In this document: positions 19,411-30,103 of the stretch, in pieces
Layout: each line of letters opens with the position of its first letter
How positions within the stretch are numbered: position 1 is the first letter of the stretch
NCBI RefSeq assembly: GCF_030758615.1
Contig: NZ_CP132381.1
Coordinates: 2,542,001-2,606,000, forward strand
Origin: Gilliamella apis
GTDB taxonomy: Bacteria > Pseudomonadota > Gammaproteobacteria > Enterobacterales > Orbaceae
Reading direction: 5' to 3'
DNA: 64,000 bases
The notes under the pieces: generated by a model
What the model was told of the DNA's origin: nothing
The model's database searches: none
Seen by the model: the letters and a program-made list of their open reading frames with translations, nothing else
Made by a program: the position numbers and the translations under genes

Positions 19411-20712
19411 TTATGCAACTTGCTGATTCATTAATTCAGAAAACGAATAGGTTTTCTCTGTTACTTTAGCACTAGCTAATAATAAATCAACTACTTGATC
19501 TTCTAGTGCAACTGAACGGATATTATCCATTGCTTTCTTATCTTTACGGTAATAATCTACTACTTCTTTTGGATCTTCATAAGCTGTTGCAATTTCATCA
19601 ATCAACGATTGAACTTTAGCATCATCAGCTTGTAATTTATTGCTTTCAATAATTTCACTAAATAGCAATCCAACTAATACTCTACGTTTAGCTTCTGCTT
19701 CAAATAACTCTTTAGGAAGATCCATTGCTTGTTTAGCATTACCACCAAAACGAGTAACCGCTTGTTGACGTAACACATCAACTTCACGATCAACTAAAGC
19801 GGCAGGAACTTCAGTATCGTTATTTTTAACTAAACCATCAATAGCTTGTGATTTAATTTTATTACGAATTGTAGCATTAAGTTCACGTAACATATTTTTG
19901 CGTACTTCTGCACGTAAACTTTCAACAGTTCCATCAGCAATACCAAATTTTTTAACCACATCTTCAGTAAGTTCTGGAAGTTCAAGCTCTTCAACTTTCT
20001 TAAGTGTAGCAGCAAATACCGCAGGCTTACCTTTTAAGTTTTCAGCATGATAATCTTCTGGGAAAGTTACATTGATATCAAATTGATCACCAGCTTTATG
20101 ACCAATAATTGCATCTTCAAAACCAGGAATCATACGACCTTGTCCTAAAACAAGAGCAAAATCATCAGCTTTACCACCTTCAAATTCATTACCGTCAACT
20201 TTACCTAAAAAGTCGAGAGTAACACGGTTTTGTTCTTTAGCTTCTTGTTCAACAACTTTCCAAGAACCTTGTTGTTTACGCAAAGTTTCAATCATTGTTT
20301 CCACATCTGCATCCACAACTTCGGCAACTGGTTTTTCAACTTCGATTTTATCTAAATCTTTAATTTTGATTTCTGGATAAACTTCAAACTCAACGGTAAA
20401 AGTATAATCTTCACCATCTTTATATTCTGTTGGAGTATATACTGGTGCACCAGCTGGGTTTAATTTTTCTTGAATGATAGCATCGATAAAATTACGTTGC
20501 ATTAAATCGCTTAAAGCATCTTGTAAAATAGAAGCACCATAGCGTTGCTCAACAATTTTTAAAGGAACCTTGCCTTTACGAAAACCATCGATACGAACTT
20601 TCTTAGCAGTATTTAAAAGTTCTTTATTAACTGCTTTAGTGATATCTTCTGATTTAATAGTAATTGATAAACGACGACCTAAACCTTGTGTTGTTTCTAC
20701 CGAAACTTGCAT
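19411..20712 (-). CDS. tig: Trigger factor (ribosome-associated chaperone)
   Basis: Ribosome-bound chaperone and prolyl isomerase meeting nascent chains at the exit tunnel. 433 residues, the usual length. It has an N-terminal ribosome-binding domain with the signature [16 protein letters not shown] (the FRxGxxP loop contacts uL23), an FKBP-type PPIase domain around residues 155-245 ([47 protein letters not shown]), and a helical C-terminal chaperone domain. GAGG precedes the ATG. It heads the tig-clpP-clpX-lon-ppiD order also seen in E. coli. Confidence 0.97.
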   Translation of the reverse strand: MQVSVETTQGLGRRLSITIKSEDITKAVNKELLNTAKKVRIDGFRKGKVPLKIVEQRYGASILQDALSDLMQRNFIDAIIQEKLNPAGAPVYTPTEYKDGEDYTFTVEFEVYPEIKIKDLDKIEVEKPVAEVVDADVETMIETLRKQQGSWKVVEQEAKEQNRVTLDFLGKVDGNEFEGGKADDFALVLGQGRMIPGFEDAIIGHKAGDQFDINVTFPEDYHAENLKGKPAVFAATLKKVEELELPELTEDVVKKFGIADGTVESLRAEVRKNMLRELNATIRNKIKSQAIDGLVKNNDTEVPAALVDREVDVLRQQAVTRFGGNAKQAMDLPKELFEAEAKRRVLVGLLFSEIIESNKLQADDAKVQSLIDEIATAYEDPKEVVDYYRKDKKAMDNIRSVALEDQVVDLLLASAKVTEKTYSFSELMNQQVA

Positions 20713-20820
20713 CTTTATACCTCGAAATTATTAAATATACTCGCTCATAATCATATTATAAACAATAATTGAGCTAATTAATTTTACAAAATAGGAAAGC
20801 ATTATACCGACCGTAATCGA

Positions 20821-21849
20821 CTACGTCGAGATATTTAACAGCTTCTTCTCAAGTGCTTTCAAACGTTTATTCATTTCATCAATATGTAATACTAATGAAG
20901 CTGTTTTACGCCATACTTTATTTTGTTGTAATGGGATTCCCGATGAATATACTCCAGGTTCGGTAATTGGGCGCATTACCATTCCCATTCCTGTTACTGT
21001 AACTTGATCGCAAATTTCCATATGTCCATTAATGACGCTTGCACCACCAATTAAACAATGACGACCAATAGTTAAACTTCCAGCCATGATTACCCCCCCA
21101 GCAACAGCGGTATGATCACCGATAATATCGTTATGAGCTATTTGACATTGATTATCAATGATGACACCATTGCCTATAACAGTATCATCTAGAGCACCAC
21201 GATCTATAGTTGTTGAGGCGCCAATTTCAACATTATTACCTATTACAACTCTGCCAAGTTGAGGAATTTTTATCCATTTACCTTTATCATTAGCATAACC
21301 AAACCCATCAGCACCAATTACAGTTCCTGATTGGATTAAGCAATTTTCACCAACAACACAGTTATGATATATAGATATATTAGACCATAGCCTAGTGCCA
21401 GCTCCGATAATTGTATCCTTGCCAATAAAGCAACCGGCACCAATAATACAATTATCACCAAGAACAACACCACTTTCGATAACGGCATTGGCACCAATAG
21501 CAACATTGTTACCTAGTTGTGCTGTTGAATCAATAACGGCTGAATCCGCGATATCTCTAGCAGGCAAAGGAGTGGTATCCAAAATTTGGGCTAATTTTGC
21601 ATAACATAAATAAGGATCTTTTACGATTAAAGCAGCCCCACTCCAATATTTAAGACTATCTTCAGTCATGACAACAGCTGATGCATCACAGCTAGATAAA
21701 TTATTTTGGAATTTCTTATCGGACAAAAAAGTTATTTGACCTTGCTTTGCACTTGTCATTGATGCCACACCAGTGATGATTAATTCACCATCACCGTATA
21801 AGGTAGCACCCAACTGTTCAGCTAATTGCTCTAAACGAAAAGCAAACAT
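20821..21849 (-). CDS. lpxD: UDP-3-O-acylglucosamine N-acyltransferase LpxD
   Basis: Third enzyme of lipid A synthesis; it transfers a 3-hydroxyacyl chain from acyl carrier protein to the 2-amine of UDP-3-O-acyl-glucosamine. 342 residues. An N-terminal uridine-binding domain ([25 protein letters not shown]) precedes a left-handed parallel beta-helix of hexapeptide repeats. The catalytic histidine is in [13 protein letters not shown], and [14 protein letters not shown] is characteristic. Its start overlaps the skp stop by one base. In E. coli fabZ-lpxA-lpxB follow; here the cluster stops at lpxD and tig comes next. Confidence 0.97.
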   Translation of the reverse strand: MFAFRLEQLAEQLGATLYGDGELIITGVASMTSAKQGQITFLSDKKFQNNLSSCDASAVVMTEDSLKYWSGAALIVKDPYLCYAKLAQILDTTPLPARDIADSAVIDSTAQLGNNVAIGANAVIESGVVLGDNCIIGAGCFIGKDTIIGAGTRLWSNISIYHNCVVGENCLIQSGTVIGADGFGYANDKGKWIKIPQLGRVVIGNNVEIGASTTIDRGALDDTVIGNGVIIDNQCQIAHNDIIGDHTAVAGGVIMAGSLTIGRHCLIGGASVINGHMEICDQVTVTGMGMVMRPITEPGVYSSGIPLQQNKVWRKTASLVLHIDEMNKRLKALEKKLLNIST

Positions 21850-22346
21850 TAATTTTTAACCTTTTCCAAAACTTTATTTGTAATATCAACTGCATCTGAA
21901 GCCGATAAAGTTGCTTCTGCTTTTAATATTAAATCATATTTTTCTTCTTCAACTATTTTTTTAACAGCTTCTTGAATTTTAGTTAATAATTTACTGGCTT
22001 CTTCTGTTTCTCGTTTACGATAATCATTTGAGAAAGCTTTTGCTTTATTTTCAAAATCAGAAATAGTTTTATTTAATTTTGTTTTTTCAGAAGAAGATAA
22101 AGTTAAACCATCTTTCTTTAAACGCGCTGCCGCATCATTAGCTTTCTTCTCTTCTTGTTGTAATGTTTTCGCTCTAGCTTCGAATTCTTTATCTAAAGCT
22201 TTTCCAACCGTTTCTCGTTGGGGCATTTGTTGTAACACTGACATAACATCAATAACACCAATTTTAATTTCGGCATTTGCTGCGCCAGTAAAAAGTAATA
22301 CAACACTAAGACCAAGAACAGATATAATTTTTTTCACTTTATTCAC
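21849..22346 (-). CDS. skp: Periplasmic chaperone Skp (OmpH)
   Basis: Trimeric jellyfish-shaped holdase that binds unfolded outer-membrane proteins in the periplasm. 165 residues with a signal peptide ending [24 protein letters not shown] forms part of the trimer core, followed by a long charged helical hairpin (about residues 55-125), then [24 protein letters not shown] returning to the core. It sits between bamA and lpxD as in E. coli and overlaps the lpxD start by one base. Confidence 0.95.
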   Translation of the reverse strand: MNKVKKIISVLGLSVVLLFTGAANAEIKIGVIDVMSVLQQMPQRETVGKALDKEFEARAKTLQQEEKKANDAAARLKKDGLTLSSSEKTKLNKTISDFENKAKAFSNDYRKRETEEASKLLTKIQEAVKKIVEEEKYDLILKAEATLSASDAVDITNKVLEKVKN

Positions 22347-22376
22347 CTATATATTTTAGTTATTCACAACTTGGCA

Positions 22377-24800
22377 TTACCATGTTGAACCTATATTAAA
22401 TTGAAACTGTTGCGCTGAATCACCATCATATTTCTTAAATGGTTGTGCATAAGAAAATACCAATGGGCCTAATGGAGACATCCATTGAACAGCAAGACCA
22501 GCTGACATTCTAATATCCGATGGGGAACTATAATCAGGAATATTTTTTCCTTTTAGATCCCATTCCGTATCCCAAACAGTACCTGCATCAAAAAATACTG
22601 ATGTTCTAATACTATCAGCATATTTTTCACTGGCAAATGGTGTCGGAACAACCAATTCTGTGCTGGCAAATGCTAACGCATTACCCCCGACAGCATCTTT
22701 AGATTTTTCACATCCCGATGTATCATTTAGAGTTCGACAACCATTTTTGTTAAAATATACTGCTTTAGGGCCAACAGTATTTGATTTAAAACCACGTAAA
22801 ACAGTTGAACCACCAGCATAGAAGTTTTCATAAAATGGTAACTCTTTGCCACCAAATCCACCACCATAGCCTAATCGACCACGAGCTAAGAACACCCAAT
22901 TATGATCCCCGTCAATTGGATAGTAATAAGATGCATCAGTAACCATTTTATAGTATCGATTATCAAAGACTGGCGCTGTCGCTTTTAAATTTGCTGTTAC
23001 TTTTAGACCATCAGTTGGGAAGTATCCGCGATCTAATGAATTATATGTCCAATAAGCACTTAATAATATATCGTTGGTATCATATGAAAAAGATTTATCT
23101 TTATTTTTCATATTTTCACCCATAGAGTTAAAATAACGCCACATATTATACTGAGCACTCATATCAGTTAATTTATGGTTAGCGTATTCTGTACCAAATC
23201 GGAGGAAATTATTTTCGCTTATCGGAAAACCTAAATTAGCTGTCGCACCCCAAGTTTTACTTGAATATTCTGACTCTTCATCATCGCTATCAGTTTTATA
23301 AGTATTGTAATAAACACTACCGCCTAAACTGACACCATCAACCGTAAAATATGGGTCAACAATCGATATTGATGCTGTTTTATCATTGCTAGTAGTATTA
23401 ATATCAAAAGAAACACTATTACCAGTACCTAACCAGTTATCTTGAGAAATACCAGCATTAAAACTAACACCACTATCTGATCCAACACCAACTCCAAATT
23501 TAATACTACCCGTATTTCGTTCAGAAACTTTATAAATGATATCAACTTGATCATCGACTCCCGGAACACGTTCAGTGTTGGCTTCGACAGTATCAAAAAA
23601 TCCAAGTCGATTTAAACGATCTTTACCTAGTTCAACCAATCCATTGCTTAACCATGAACCTTCCATTTGACGAAGCTCACGACGAACAACACTTTCACTA
23701 GTAACCGTATTTCCAACAATCTTGATATTACGGACATAGAAACGTTGACCAACATCAACTAGTACTATTAATTTAACAGTATGCGACGCATCATCCATTT
23801 CTGGTTGAATAGATACTTGTGGGTAAGCATAACCAAAATTAGCTAATAAACGTTTAACATTATCTTCAATATCAGTAATTTTTTTACCACTGTAAAGGTC
23901 GCCAACAGTCAGTTTTTCTTTGGCTATTCTGGTTACTGCTTCTTTATGACCAGCAAAGTTACCTTTAAAATCCAATTCGGATAATTTATATTGCTCACCT
24001 TCATGGATATTAATAGTTACATAGATACCTTTTTTATCTGGAGTTAAACTAACTTGTGTTGATTCAATATTAAAACGAGCATAACCTCGATTTAGATAAA
24101 AGCTTTGTAATTCATCTAAGTCAGCTGCTAATTTTTGTTTTTGATATTTACGGTCTCCTAGCATATTCCACCACGGAACCTCGTCACGTAATGTAAAACG
24201 AGAAATCAGTTCTTCTGATGAAAAAGCTTTTGCACCTACAATATTGATTTGATCAATTAACGCCGATTTGCCTTCAGCAATAACTAATTTTAGATCAACA
24301 CGATTACGAGACAATGGCGTAACTACAGCTTTAATTTGAGCATTATATTTACCTACACTGTAATAGAAGTCCTCTAAACCTTTTTCAACACCTGAGAGCA
24401 TGGTGCGATCTAATGCATCACCTTCTCGAATACCTGTACTATCTAAATTCTTTTTCAACATATCATCTTTAACAGATTTATTACCGGAAAAAGTAATGCT
24501 GGCAATAGTAGGACGCTCTTGCACATGTACAATTAGCCTATCGCCATCTCTTGATACGGTGATATCATCGAAATTACCACTTGAGTAGAGAGATTTAATA
24601 ATACGACCTAAGTCAGCTTCATTTACATAATCACCAACTTGGATTGGCATTTCAAGCATGGCAGCACCAACAGTTACTCGCTGTAGGCCTTCAAACTTGA
24701 TATCTTTAACTACAAAATCATCAACACAAAATGCATTGGAACTATATACTGCTGTAGTACTAAACAGCAAAGATGCTATAAGTAAGTTATTTATTTTCAT
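22377..24800 (-). CDS. bamA: Outer-membrane protein assembly factor BamA
   Basis: Core of the Bam complex that folds beta-barrels into the outer membrane. 807 residues (E. coli 810). A signal peptide is followed by five POTRA domains (roughly residues 25-420; the first opens [19 protein letters not shown]), then a 16-strand barrel. Barrel landmarks are VRGF-type loop 6 in [25 protein letters not shown] and the C-terminal FNIGSTW ending in the aromatic residue of the beta-signal. The rseP-bamA-skp-lpxD order is conserved. Gaps are 25 bp to rseP and 30 bp to skp. Confidence 0.97.
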   Translation of the reverse strand: MKINNLLIASLLFSTTAVYSSNAFCVDDFVVKDIKFEGLQRVTVGAAMLEMPIQVGDYVNEADLGRIIKSLYSSGNFDDITVSRDGDRLIVHVQERPTIASITFSGNKSVKDDMLKKNLDSTGIREGDALDRTMLSGVEKGLEDFYYSVGKYNAQIKAVVTPLSRNRVDLKLVIAEGKSALIDQINIVGAKAFSSEELISRFTLRDEVPWWNMLGDRKYQKQKLAADLDELQSFYLNRGYARFNIESTQVSLTPDKKGIYVTINIHEGEQYKLSELDFKGNFAGHKEAVTRIAKEKLTVGDLYSGKKITDIEDNVKRLLANFGYAYPQVSIQPEMDDASHTVKLIVLVDVGQRFYVRNIKIVGNTVTSESVVRRELRQMEGSWLSNGLVELGKDRLNRLGFFDTVEANTERVPGVDDQVDIIYKVSERNTGSIKFGVGVGSDSGVSFNAGISQDNWLGTGNSVSFDINTTSNDKTASISIVDPYFTVDGVSLGGSVYYNTYKTDSDDEESEYSSKTWGATANLGFPISENNFLRFGTEYANHKLTDMSAQYNMWRYFNSMGENMKNKDKSFSYDTNDILLSAYWTYNSLDRGYFPTDGLKVTANLKATAPVFDNRYYKMVTDASYYYPIDGDHNWVFLARGRLGYGGGFGGKELPFYENFYAGGSTVLRGFKSNTVGPKAVYFNKNGCRTLNDTSGCEKSKDAVGGNALAFASTELVVPTPFASEKYADSIRTSVFFDAGTVWDTEWDLKGKNIPDYSSPSDIRMSAGLAVQWMSPLGPLVFSYAQPFKKYDGDSAQQFQFNIGSTW

Positions 24801-24825
24801 CGTATATATTTATAACCTCATCCCA

Positions 24826-26190
24826 TTACAATCGTAAAATATCATTAAATAGTGCAATTCCCATTATTACCATTAATAAAACAAATCCGATACGAAAAAA
24901 ACGCTCTTGTGCTTTATTTGATAAGGCATTTCCTTTTATTCTTTCAAATAATAAAAAAAGCAACTGCCCGCCATCTAACATTGGTAATGGAACAAGATTG
25001 ATTACACCTAAACTTATACTAATAAAAGCCAGAAAATATAAGTAAGGAGTAAAACCATAACTTGCTGTTTGCCCTGCGCTTTTTGCTATAGTTATTGGTC
25101 CTGATAAGTGTTTAAGGCCAATAACACCTGTTACTAATTGATAAAGAGATCGAACAGTTAACTTGGTTGTTAATATAGTTTGTTCCATCGCCTTGCCAAA
25201 TCCATTTAAAAAACTATACTGCCTAATTACTGAATCGGATGTCGGGTAAAATCCAGCAACACCCTCTCCATTTTTATTTATTTTGGGTGTTAAAGTTAGA
25301 TTGATATCTTTACCATCACGATCCACTTTCAATACCATGATTTCAGCTTTTTTTATTGTATTAGTAAAATCAATCCAATTTGTATATAACTGATTATTAT
25401 AACTGATAATTTTATCTCCAACTTGCAAACCCGCTTGCTCTGCAGCTGAATCAGTCACAATTTTACTTACAATTGGATAAATTTCCAACTGTTTAGGTAT
25501 AAAACCAAAAGCTCTTATAGCAGAATCTTTCTCTATATCAAAATACCAATGACTAATATTAACATTTTTAGTCACTTCTTCTGGTGTTTTATCGCCATTT
25601 GAACTATCTATATAGGTAACATTAATATTCTGATTTCCTAAAGCGGTAATCAATGCAATATTTACATCATTCCAACTATCAATTTTTGCATTATCTATCA
25701 TCTTTAACTCTGAATCAGCTGGAATATTTAAGGTTGCAGCCGGGGTTAAAGGTATAACATTTTTTACTATAACAGGGTACTCTACGACTCCCATCAAAAA
25801 GATAATCCAATAGATAAACACGGCTAAAACAAAATTGGCAAATGGGCCAGCGAAAATAATTGCTGCTCTTTGCCACAATTTCTTTTTGTCATAAGCAAAT
25901 TTTTCAAAATTAGGCGCTAGTTCACTAGCTCGACTATCAAGCATTCTAACATAGCCACCTAGTGGAATCATAGCAATAACTAATTCAGTTCCACTTGAAA
26001 ACTTACGCGCCCATATTTTTTTACCAAAACCAATCGAAAAACATTCTACCTGGACCTTACATAACCTAGCCACATAAAAATGCCCAAACTCATGTGCAGT
26101 GACTAATATACTGATAGTAATAATAAATAACAACAGTGACCAGAGCAAAATCAATAACCTTTTAAAGTAAATATAAAGATAGTGCCGCAA
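24826..26190 (-). CDS. rseP: Site-2 intramembrane zinc protease RseP
   Basis: Cuts RseA inside the membrane during the sigma-E response and clears signal-peptide remnants. Up to 454 residues. The zinc-binding motif is HEFGHFYVAR (HExxH), with the second ligand region in LPMLDGGQLLF. Two PDZ domains lie between (one includes QAGLQVGDKIISYN), and GLKHLSGPITIAK is typical. The ATG at 26190 overlaps cdsA by 29 bp and gives about 11 extra N-terminal residues. TTG codons at residues 13 or 15 would match the E. coli start better, and the second has AAGG well spaced upstream, so the start is unsettled. Confidence 0.94.
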   Translation of the reverse strand: MRHYLYIYFKRLLILLWSLLLFIITISILVTAHEFGHFYVARLCKVQVECFSIGFGKKIWARKFSSGTELVIAMIPLGGYVRMLDSRASELAPNFEKFAYDKKKLWQRAAIIFAGPFANFVLAVFIYWIIFLMGVVEYPVIVKNVIPLTPAATLNIPADSELKMIDNAKIDSWNDVNIALITALGNQNINVTYIDSSNGDKTPEEVTKNVNISHWYFDIEKDSAIRAFGFIPKQLEIYPIVSKIVTDSAAEQAGLQVGDKIISYNNQLYTNWIDFTNTIKKAEIMVLKVDRDGKDINLTLTPKINKNGEGVAGFYPTSDSVIRQYSFLNGFGKAMEQTILTTKLTVRSLYQLVTGVIGLKHLSGPITIAKSAGQTASYGFTPYLYFLAFISISLGVINLVPLPMLDGGQLLFLLFERIKGNALSNKAQERFFRIGFVLLMVIMGIALFNDILRL

Positions 26191-27004
26191 ACATCGGAAC
26201 TGCCGCAGTTAAACTATCAATCCGATCTAAAATGCCACCGTGTCCAGGTATTAAATTACCACTATCTTTAATACCAGCTTCTCTTTTGAACATACTTTCA
26301 GTCAAATCGCCCAATACTGAAACCAAAATAGCCAATAAAGAGCTCAACATAAAGGCAGTGAAACTCAATTGAAAATAGCCAGTTAAATAAACAAATATAC
26401 TAATTAAAATAGCAGAGCCAACCCCACCTAAAAAGCCTTCTATCGTTTTACCGGGTGATACTTTTGCTGCTAATTTGCGTTTACCTAACGCTCTACCAAC
26501 AAAATATGCACCAGTATCGGTGGCCCATACTACCACAAATACATATAGCAACCAAACAGCACCGGTATAAGTATTTAATGTATAATTAATTGATCGCAGT
26601 TCAATCATACTGATAAAGAAAGGAACCAGTGTAAAAAATGCAAATAATAACTTAATAACTAAAGAGTTAGACCAGTATTTTGCTGATTTTGGATAACCAA
26701 TTACCAGCAATAACGCAACTAACCACCAAATAATCGATAAACAAATTATATAATTGAATAATCTATATTTTATTAATTCTGTATTTGGAATTAAGTAAAC
26801 TAAACTTAATAACATTACAACAAAAAATGTAAAAACAATTTTATTTAATGGTTTAGTGATAGCGAGAAAATTAGTCCATTCCCATGCAGCCATTCCACAA
26901 ACAGCGATCATTAGATAAGAAAATATTGATAATGGTGCAAAAAACAAAGCAATAATTACCAGTGGAATAAGTATTAGTGCAGTTAAAATACGGTGAATTA
27001 ACAT
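26162..27004 (-). CDS. cdsA: Phosphatidate cytidylyltransferase CdsA
   Basis: Makes CDP-diacylglycerol from phosphatidic acid and CTP, the branch point for membrane phospholipids. 280 residues with about eight transmembrane helices. The family signature is near the C-terminus: SVLGDLTESMFKREAGIKDS and NLIPGHGGILDRIDSL, containing the conserved metal-binding Asp residues. KVSPGKTIEGFLGG is also typical. It overlaps uppS by one base upstream and rseP downstream, so uppS-cdsA-rseP-bamA-skp-lpxD looks like one operon. Confidence 0.96.
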   Translation of the reverse strand: MLIHRILTALILIPLVIIALFFAPLSIFSYLMIAVCGMAAWEWTNFLAITKPLNKIVFTFFVVMLLSLVYLIPNTELIKYRLFNYIICLSIIWWLVALLLVIGYPKSAKYWSNSLVIKLLFAFFTLVPFFISMIELRSINYTLNTYTGAVWLLYVFVVVWATDTGAYFVGRALGKRKLAAKVSPGKTIEGFLGGVGSAILISIFVYLTGYFQLSFTAFMLSSLLAILVSVLGDLTESMFKREAGIKDSGNLIPGHGGILDRIDSLTAAVPMFAALSLYLL

Positions 27005-27729
27005 TAAAGTTCCTCATTTTGAACACCGCCGAAACGTCGTTCTCTAGTATTAAATACATTTATCGCTTCATCAAAGGATATTGAATTAAAGTCAGGCCAT
27101 AGTGTGTCGGTAAAATAGAGTTCAGCATAGGCACTTTGCCATAATAAAAAGTTACTCATTCGATATTCACCACCAGTACGTATAACTAATTCAACTTCAG
27201 GCAAATCACTCATGCTAATAGTTGATGCAAAACTATCCTCATTAATATCTTCAATTTTCATTTTTCCTTGCAAAACCTCAGTTGCCATTTTTTGTGCTGA
27301 TTGTACAATATCCCAGCGACCACCATAATTAGCCGCAATATTGAGAACCAAGCCGGTATTATTTTGTGTTAAACATTGAGCATCAATAATCAGTTTTTGA
27401 AGATGTTCATTAAACTTTGAGATATCACCAATAATATTTAAACGGACGTTATGTTTATTTAAACTTTTAATTTCTCGATTTAATGCATAAATAAAAAGTG
27501 ATATTAATGCTGAAACTTCATTAGATGGCCGCTTCCAATTTTCACTACTAAAAGCATATAAAGTCAGTACTTTGATATTTAGTTTTGCAGCATGAGTAAC
27601 AATTTTACGAACCGCTTTTAAACCAGCTCGATGGCCAATCGCCCTTAATTGATTACGTTGTTGAGCCCAACGACCATTACCATCCATTATAATAGCGACA
27701 TGATTCGGAATGTATCTTTGTTGTGTCAT
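27004..27729 (-). CDS. uppS: Undecaprenyl diphosphate synthase (cis-prenyltransferase)
   Basis: Condenses farnesyl diphosphate with eight isopentenyl units to give the C55 lipid carrier for peptidoglycan and O-antigen. 241 residues. The catalytic aspartate is in AIIMDGNGRWAQQRN; other signatures are GHRAGLKAVRKIV, LTLYAFSSENWKRP and LVIRTGGEYRMSNFLLWQSAY with a downstream ELYFTDTLWPDF. It leads the envelope operon. In E. coli frr and dxr precede it; here crp does, 46 bp away. Confidence 0.97.
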   Translation of the reverse strand: MTQQRYIPNHVAIIMDGNGRWAQQRNQLRAIGHRAGLKAVRKIVTHAAKLNIKVLTLYAFSSENWKRPSNEVSALISLFIYALNREIKSLNKHNVRLNIIGDISKFNEHLQKLIIDAQCLTQNNTGLVLNIAANYGGRWDIVQSAQKMATEVLQGKMKIEDINEDSFASTISMSDLPEVELVIRTGGEYRMSNFLLWQSAYAELYFTDTLWPDFNSISFDEAINVFNTRERRFGGVQNEEL

Positions 27730-27775
27730 TTAATATCTCGTAATATCTCAATCATTTTAATTACAATTTCGATAA

Positions 27776-28405
27776 TCAACGGGTACCATAAACCACAATT
27801 GTTTTGCCATGTGCTGAAATCAAATGTTGGTCTTCAAGCATTTTTAAAATTCTGCCTACTGTTTCACGTGAACAACCAACTATTTGACCAATTTCCTGAC
27901 GTGTAATTTTAATTTGCATACCGTCAGGATGAGTCATTGCATCTGGTTGTTTAGTTAAGTTCAATAAGGTTTGTGCAATTCGTCCAGCAACATCTAAAAA
28001 AGCTAAGTTGCTCACTTTTTCTGATGTAACTTGTAATCGACTCGCCATTTGGCTAGCGAGTCGCATTAAAATATCGGGATTAACTTGTACAAGCTGTTTA
28101 AATTTTTTATAGGAGATTTCAGCTACTTCACAACTTGTTTTCGCTTTAACCCAAGCACTACGCTCCGTGCCCTCTTCGAAAAGACCTAATTCACCTAGAA
28201 ATTGATTTTGATTTAAATAAGACAAAATCATTTCATTACCTTCATCATCTTTAATTAATACAGCAACAGATCCTTTCAAAATGTAATAGAGGGTTTCGGC
28301 TCTTTCTCCTTGATGAATAAGGGTACTTTTAGCTGGATATTTATGAATATGGCAATGAGATAAAAACCATTCTAATGTTGTATCTGATTGCTGTTTACCA
28401 ATCAT
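27776..28405 (-). CDS. crp: cAMP receptor protein (CRP/CAP)
   Basis: Global cAMP-dependent transcription activator. About 209 residues from the ATG giving [20 protein letters not shown], which aligns with E. coli CRP; an ATG seven codons upstream is in frame but not needed. The cAMP pocket is conserved ([18 protein letters not shown], with the Arg and Ser that hold the phosphate). The recognition helix [19 protein letters not shown] is identical to E. coli as I recall it, so target sites should be the same TGTGA-type palindromes. Near-identity over the whole length suggests a fully conserved regulon logic. Confidence 0.98.
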   Translation of the reverse strand: MIGKQQSDTTLEWFLSHCHIHKYPAKSTLIHQGERAETLYYILKGSVAVLIKDDEGNEMILSYLNQNQFLGELGLFEEGTERSAWVKAKTSCEVAEISYKKFKQLVQVNPDILMRLASQMASRLQVTSEKVSNLAFLDVAGRIAQTLLNLTKQPDAMTHPDGMQIKITRQEIGQIVGCSRETVGRILKMLEDQHLISAHGKTIVVYGTR

Positions 28406-28492
28406 TATTCCGTCCTCTCCATTCAATTACTACAATTACACTATAACAAAGTTACACAATAAATCATATACTCAATAAAACGATTTTAATCA

Positions 28493-28699
28493 TTATTTTA
28501 TAATTTTGATATCGATTGTTTCATGTAATTCAGACCAAAAAATTGCCGCAGTTCCATTAATTAAATGAAGTTTAACCTCGTTAACTTTATCTACAAGTGT
28601 TTTTTCTTGCAAGCCATAATCAGTACCTTCTCGAAGTACATAAGATTCAATAAGATTATTTAATGTTTGAGGTTCAAGTTGTTGCCAAGGAATAATCAT
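28493..28699 (-). CDS. yheU: YheU family protein (UPF0270)
   Basis: Small conserved protein of unknown function, about 68 residues from the ATG giving [20 protein letters not shown]. The central [15 protein letters not shown] and C-terminal [10 protein letters not shown] are the family's signatures. In E. coli yheU lies a few genes from crp, so the neighbourhood is partly conserved. Two upstream ATGs in frame are unlikely starts. Confidence 0.9.
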   Translation of the reverse strand: MIIPWQQLEPQTLNNLIESYVLREGTDYGLQEKTLVDKVNEVKLHLINGTAAIFWSELHETIDIKIIK

Positions 28700-28825
28700 G
28701 AGTGTAGTTATCAATTTGACTATATTAATTATTGTAGCAATTTAATGCTGAGAAGTGCACAATTAAATATTATATTAACCAAAACTTTTAGCAATTGAGT
28801 TTGAATTAAGTTCATTTAATCAAAA

Positions 28826-28851
28826 AAAAACCACCCAAAAGAGTGGTTTTT
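28826..28851 (-). terminator. Rho-independent terminator after the SinI-like gene
   Basis: A 9-bp stem (28826-28834 with 28843-28851), core CCAC, 8-base loop and a long U-run on the minus-strand transcript. It lies 24 bp after the stop of the exported partner gene. Confidence 0.85.
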
Positions 28852-28875
28852 ATTAATTTCATAACTAATGAATAA

Positions 28876-29982
28876 TTAGTTTGCTGTAACTTGAAGTTTG
28901 AAGCCTTGAATACCAGCTTTAGTACCAGCGATACTATATACTGAGTTATGTTTTGCTCCTGTTAAAGCAACCTTGCCTCCTGCTGCGTTAACCGCACCTA
29001 AAGCAATTGAATCATTATTATTAGCAGCAGTTACAGAATACACACCTGCAGTAACTTTTTCTGAAGAATCTACATTACCAGTTGTGTCGTTAGAAGGACC
29101 TGAAAGATTCCATGTAAAGCTATATGAAGCAGTAATTATTCTATCGTTAGCACCTGGTACAGAAGTAGCTGTTGTATCACCTTTCACTTTTTGCCAAACA
29201 ACAGCAGCTAAGCGATCCCCATAGCGTGGAGTTGATTTTTGAGCCCACACATCATCTGTAATGCCTTCTGGTTTTGACAAACTAGCTAAATTTACAGTCA
29301 TATCAAGTGCACCATCTGTGTCATATTTGAAAATACCCAATTTTGTACTTTCTTTAGAAACGATTGGTCCCACTGGGTTATCAGGATTTGTATCACCAGG
29401 ACCAGTTTCGTCGGTTGGTTTGTCATTGTCACCAATTTCTGGTTTTACTTCAGGAGTTTTATTACTCCAAATATCAGCAATGTCTAACCATTGGTTTGTA
29501 TTTGGGTTACCAAATGTAGTTTTCTCTTGAAGTTGTAAACCAACTTTCACCGCACCGGCCATATCTTCAGGGATTTGGAAATATATGTGACCTCTTTCAC
29601 CATCATTGGAGAATTTAATATCAAGAGCAGTGTTCACTTTGACCCAGTTTGTACCATCATTAATCCATACTTTTAGTGTATCTTTTACTACACCATTTTC
29701 ATCTAGATCGCCATCTAAATCTCTTAATTCATAAAAGACGTGAATAAAATCACCAACTTCTGCTTTTCTATCAGGGCCTCCAGCAGTTACACCTGCTTCG
29801 TCTGCTGAAATACGAACAGTCACTTGTCGTTCTTCTTTACTTTTGTCAGAATAAATAACAGGTGCATTACCTAGTATTTCTTTGCTTGTTGTACTTTTTA
29901 AATCTACTGCATAGGCACTACTAGCTGCATAACCAGCTAAGAACAAGCCTAATGCGACTTTTTTGATTGTTAGATTTTTCAT
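28876..29982 (-). CDS. Exported protein of the SinI/ZirS type, partner of the neighbouring inverse autotransporter
   Basis: 368 residues with a signal peptide ending AYA-VDLKS. An N-terminal beta-rich domain contains GDFIHVFYELRDLDGDLDENG (acidic, possibly calcium-binding). A linker rich in Pro, Asp, Gly and Thr (about residues 188-213) precedes a C-terminal domain. From about residue 289 the C-terminal part (FTWNLSGPSNDTTG to GFKLQVTAN) resembles the last ~109 residues of the upstream inverse autotransporter, which contains VVWSLVGSNDSACPG and ends GFLLQVTAY. Such genes are known beside intimin-like proteins (Salmonella SinH/SinI, ZirT/ZirS). Family naming is from memory; export is well supported, function is not. 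Confidence 0.65.
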   Translation of the reverse strand: MKNLTIKKVALGLFLAGYAASSAYAVDLKSTTSKEILGNAPVIYSDKSKEERQVTVRISADEAGVTAGGPDRKAEVGDFIHVFYELRDLDGDLDENGVVKDTLKVWINDGTNWVKVNTALDIKFSNDGERGHIYFQIPEDMAGAVKVGLQLQEKTTFGNPNTNQWLDIADIWSNKTPEVKPEIGDNDKPTDETGPGDTNPDNPVGPIVSKESTKLGIFKYDTDGALDMTVNLASLSKPEGITDDVWAQKSTPRYGDRLAAVVWQKVKGDTTATSVPGANDRIITASYSFTWNLSGPSNDTTGNVDSSEKVTAGVYSVTAANNNDSIALGAVNAAGGKVALTGAKHNSVYSIAGTKAGIQGFKLQVTAN

Positions 29983-30033
29983 GTTTAACTTCCTATTTTC
30001 TTTGATAAATTAACATGTTGTATTTATATAAAT

Positions 30034-30051
30034 ACACCATTTTTTTGGTGT
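30034..30051 (-). terminator. Weak hairpin between the inverse autotransporter and its partner gene
   Basis: A 6-bp stem (30034-30039 with 30046-30051) and 6-base T/A loop lie in the 121-bp gap between the two genes. It is weak and probably allows read-through or marks a processing site. Confidence 0.3.
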
Positions 30052-30103
30052 TCCCTTTTAAATTATCAACGATAAATCGCGACAATTAAAAACTCTTCTA
30101 ATT

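Noticed and set aside
30048..30056. Nine-base match to the start of the CRISPR repeat (GTGTTCCCT) between the two surface genes
   Set aside because: Only the first nine bases match, with no palindrome and no second copy, and it overlaps a weak hairpin. Chance.
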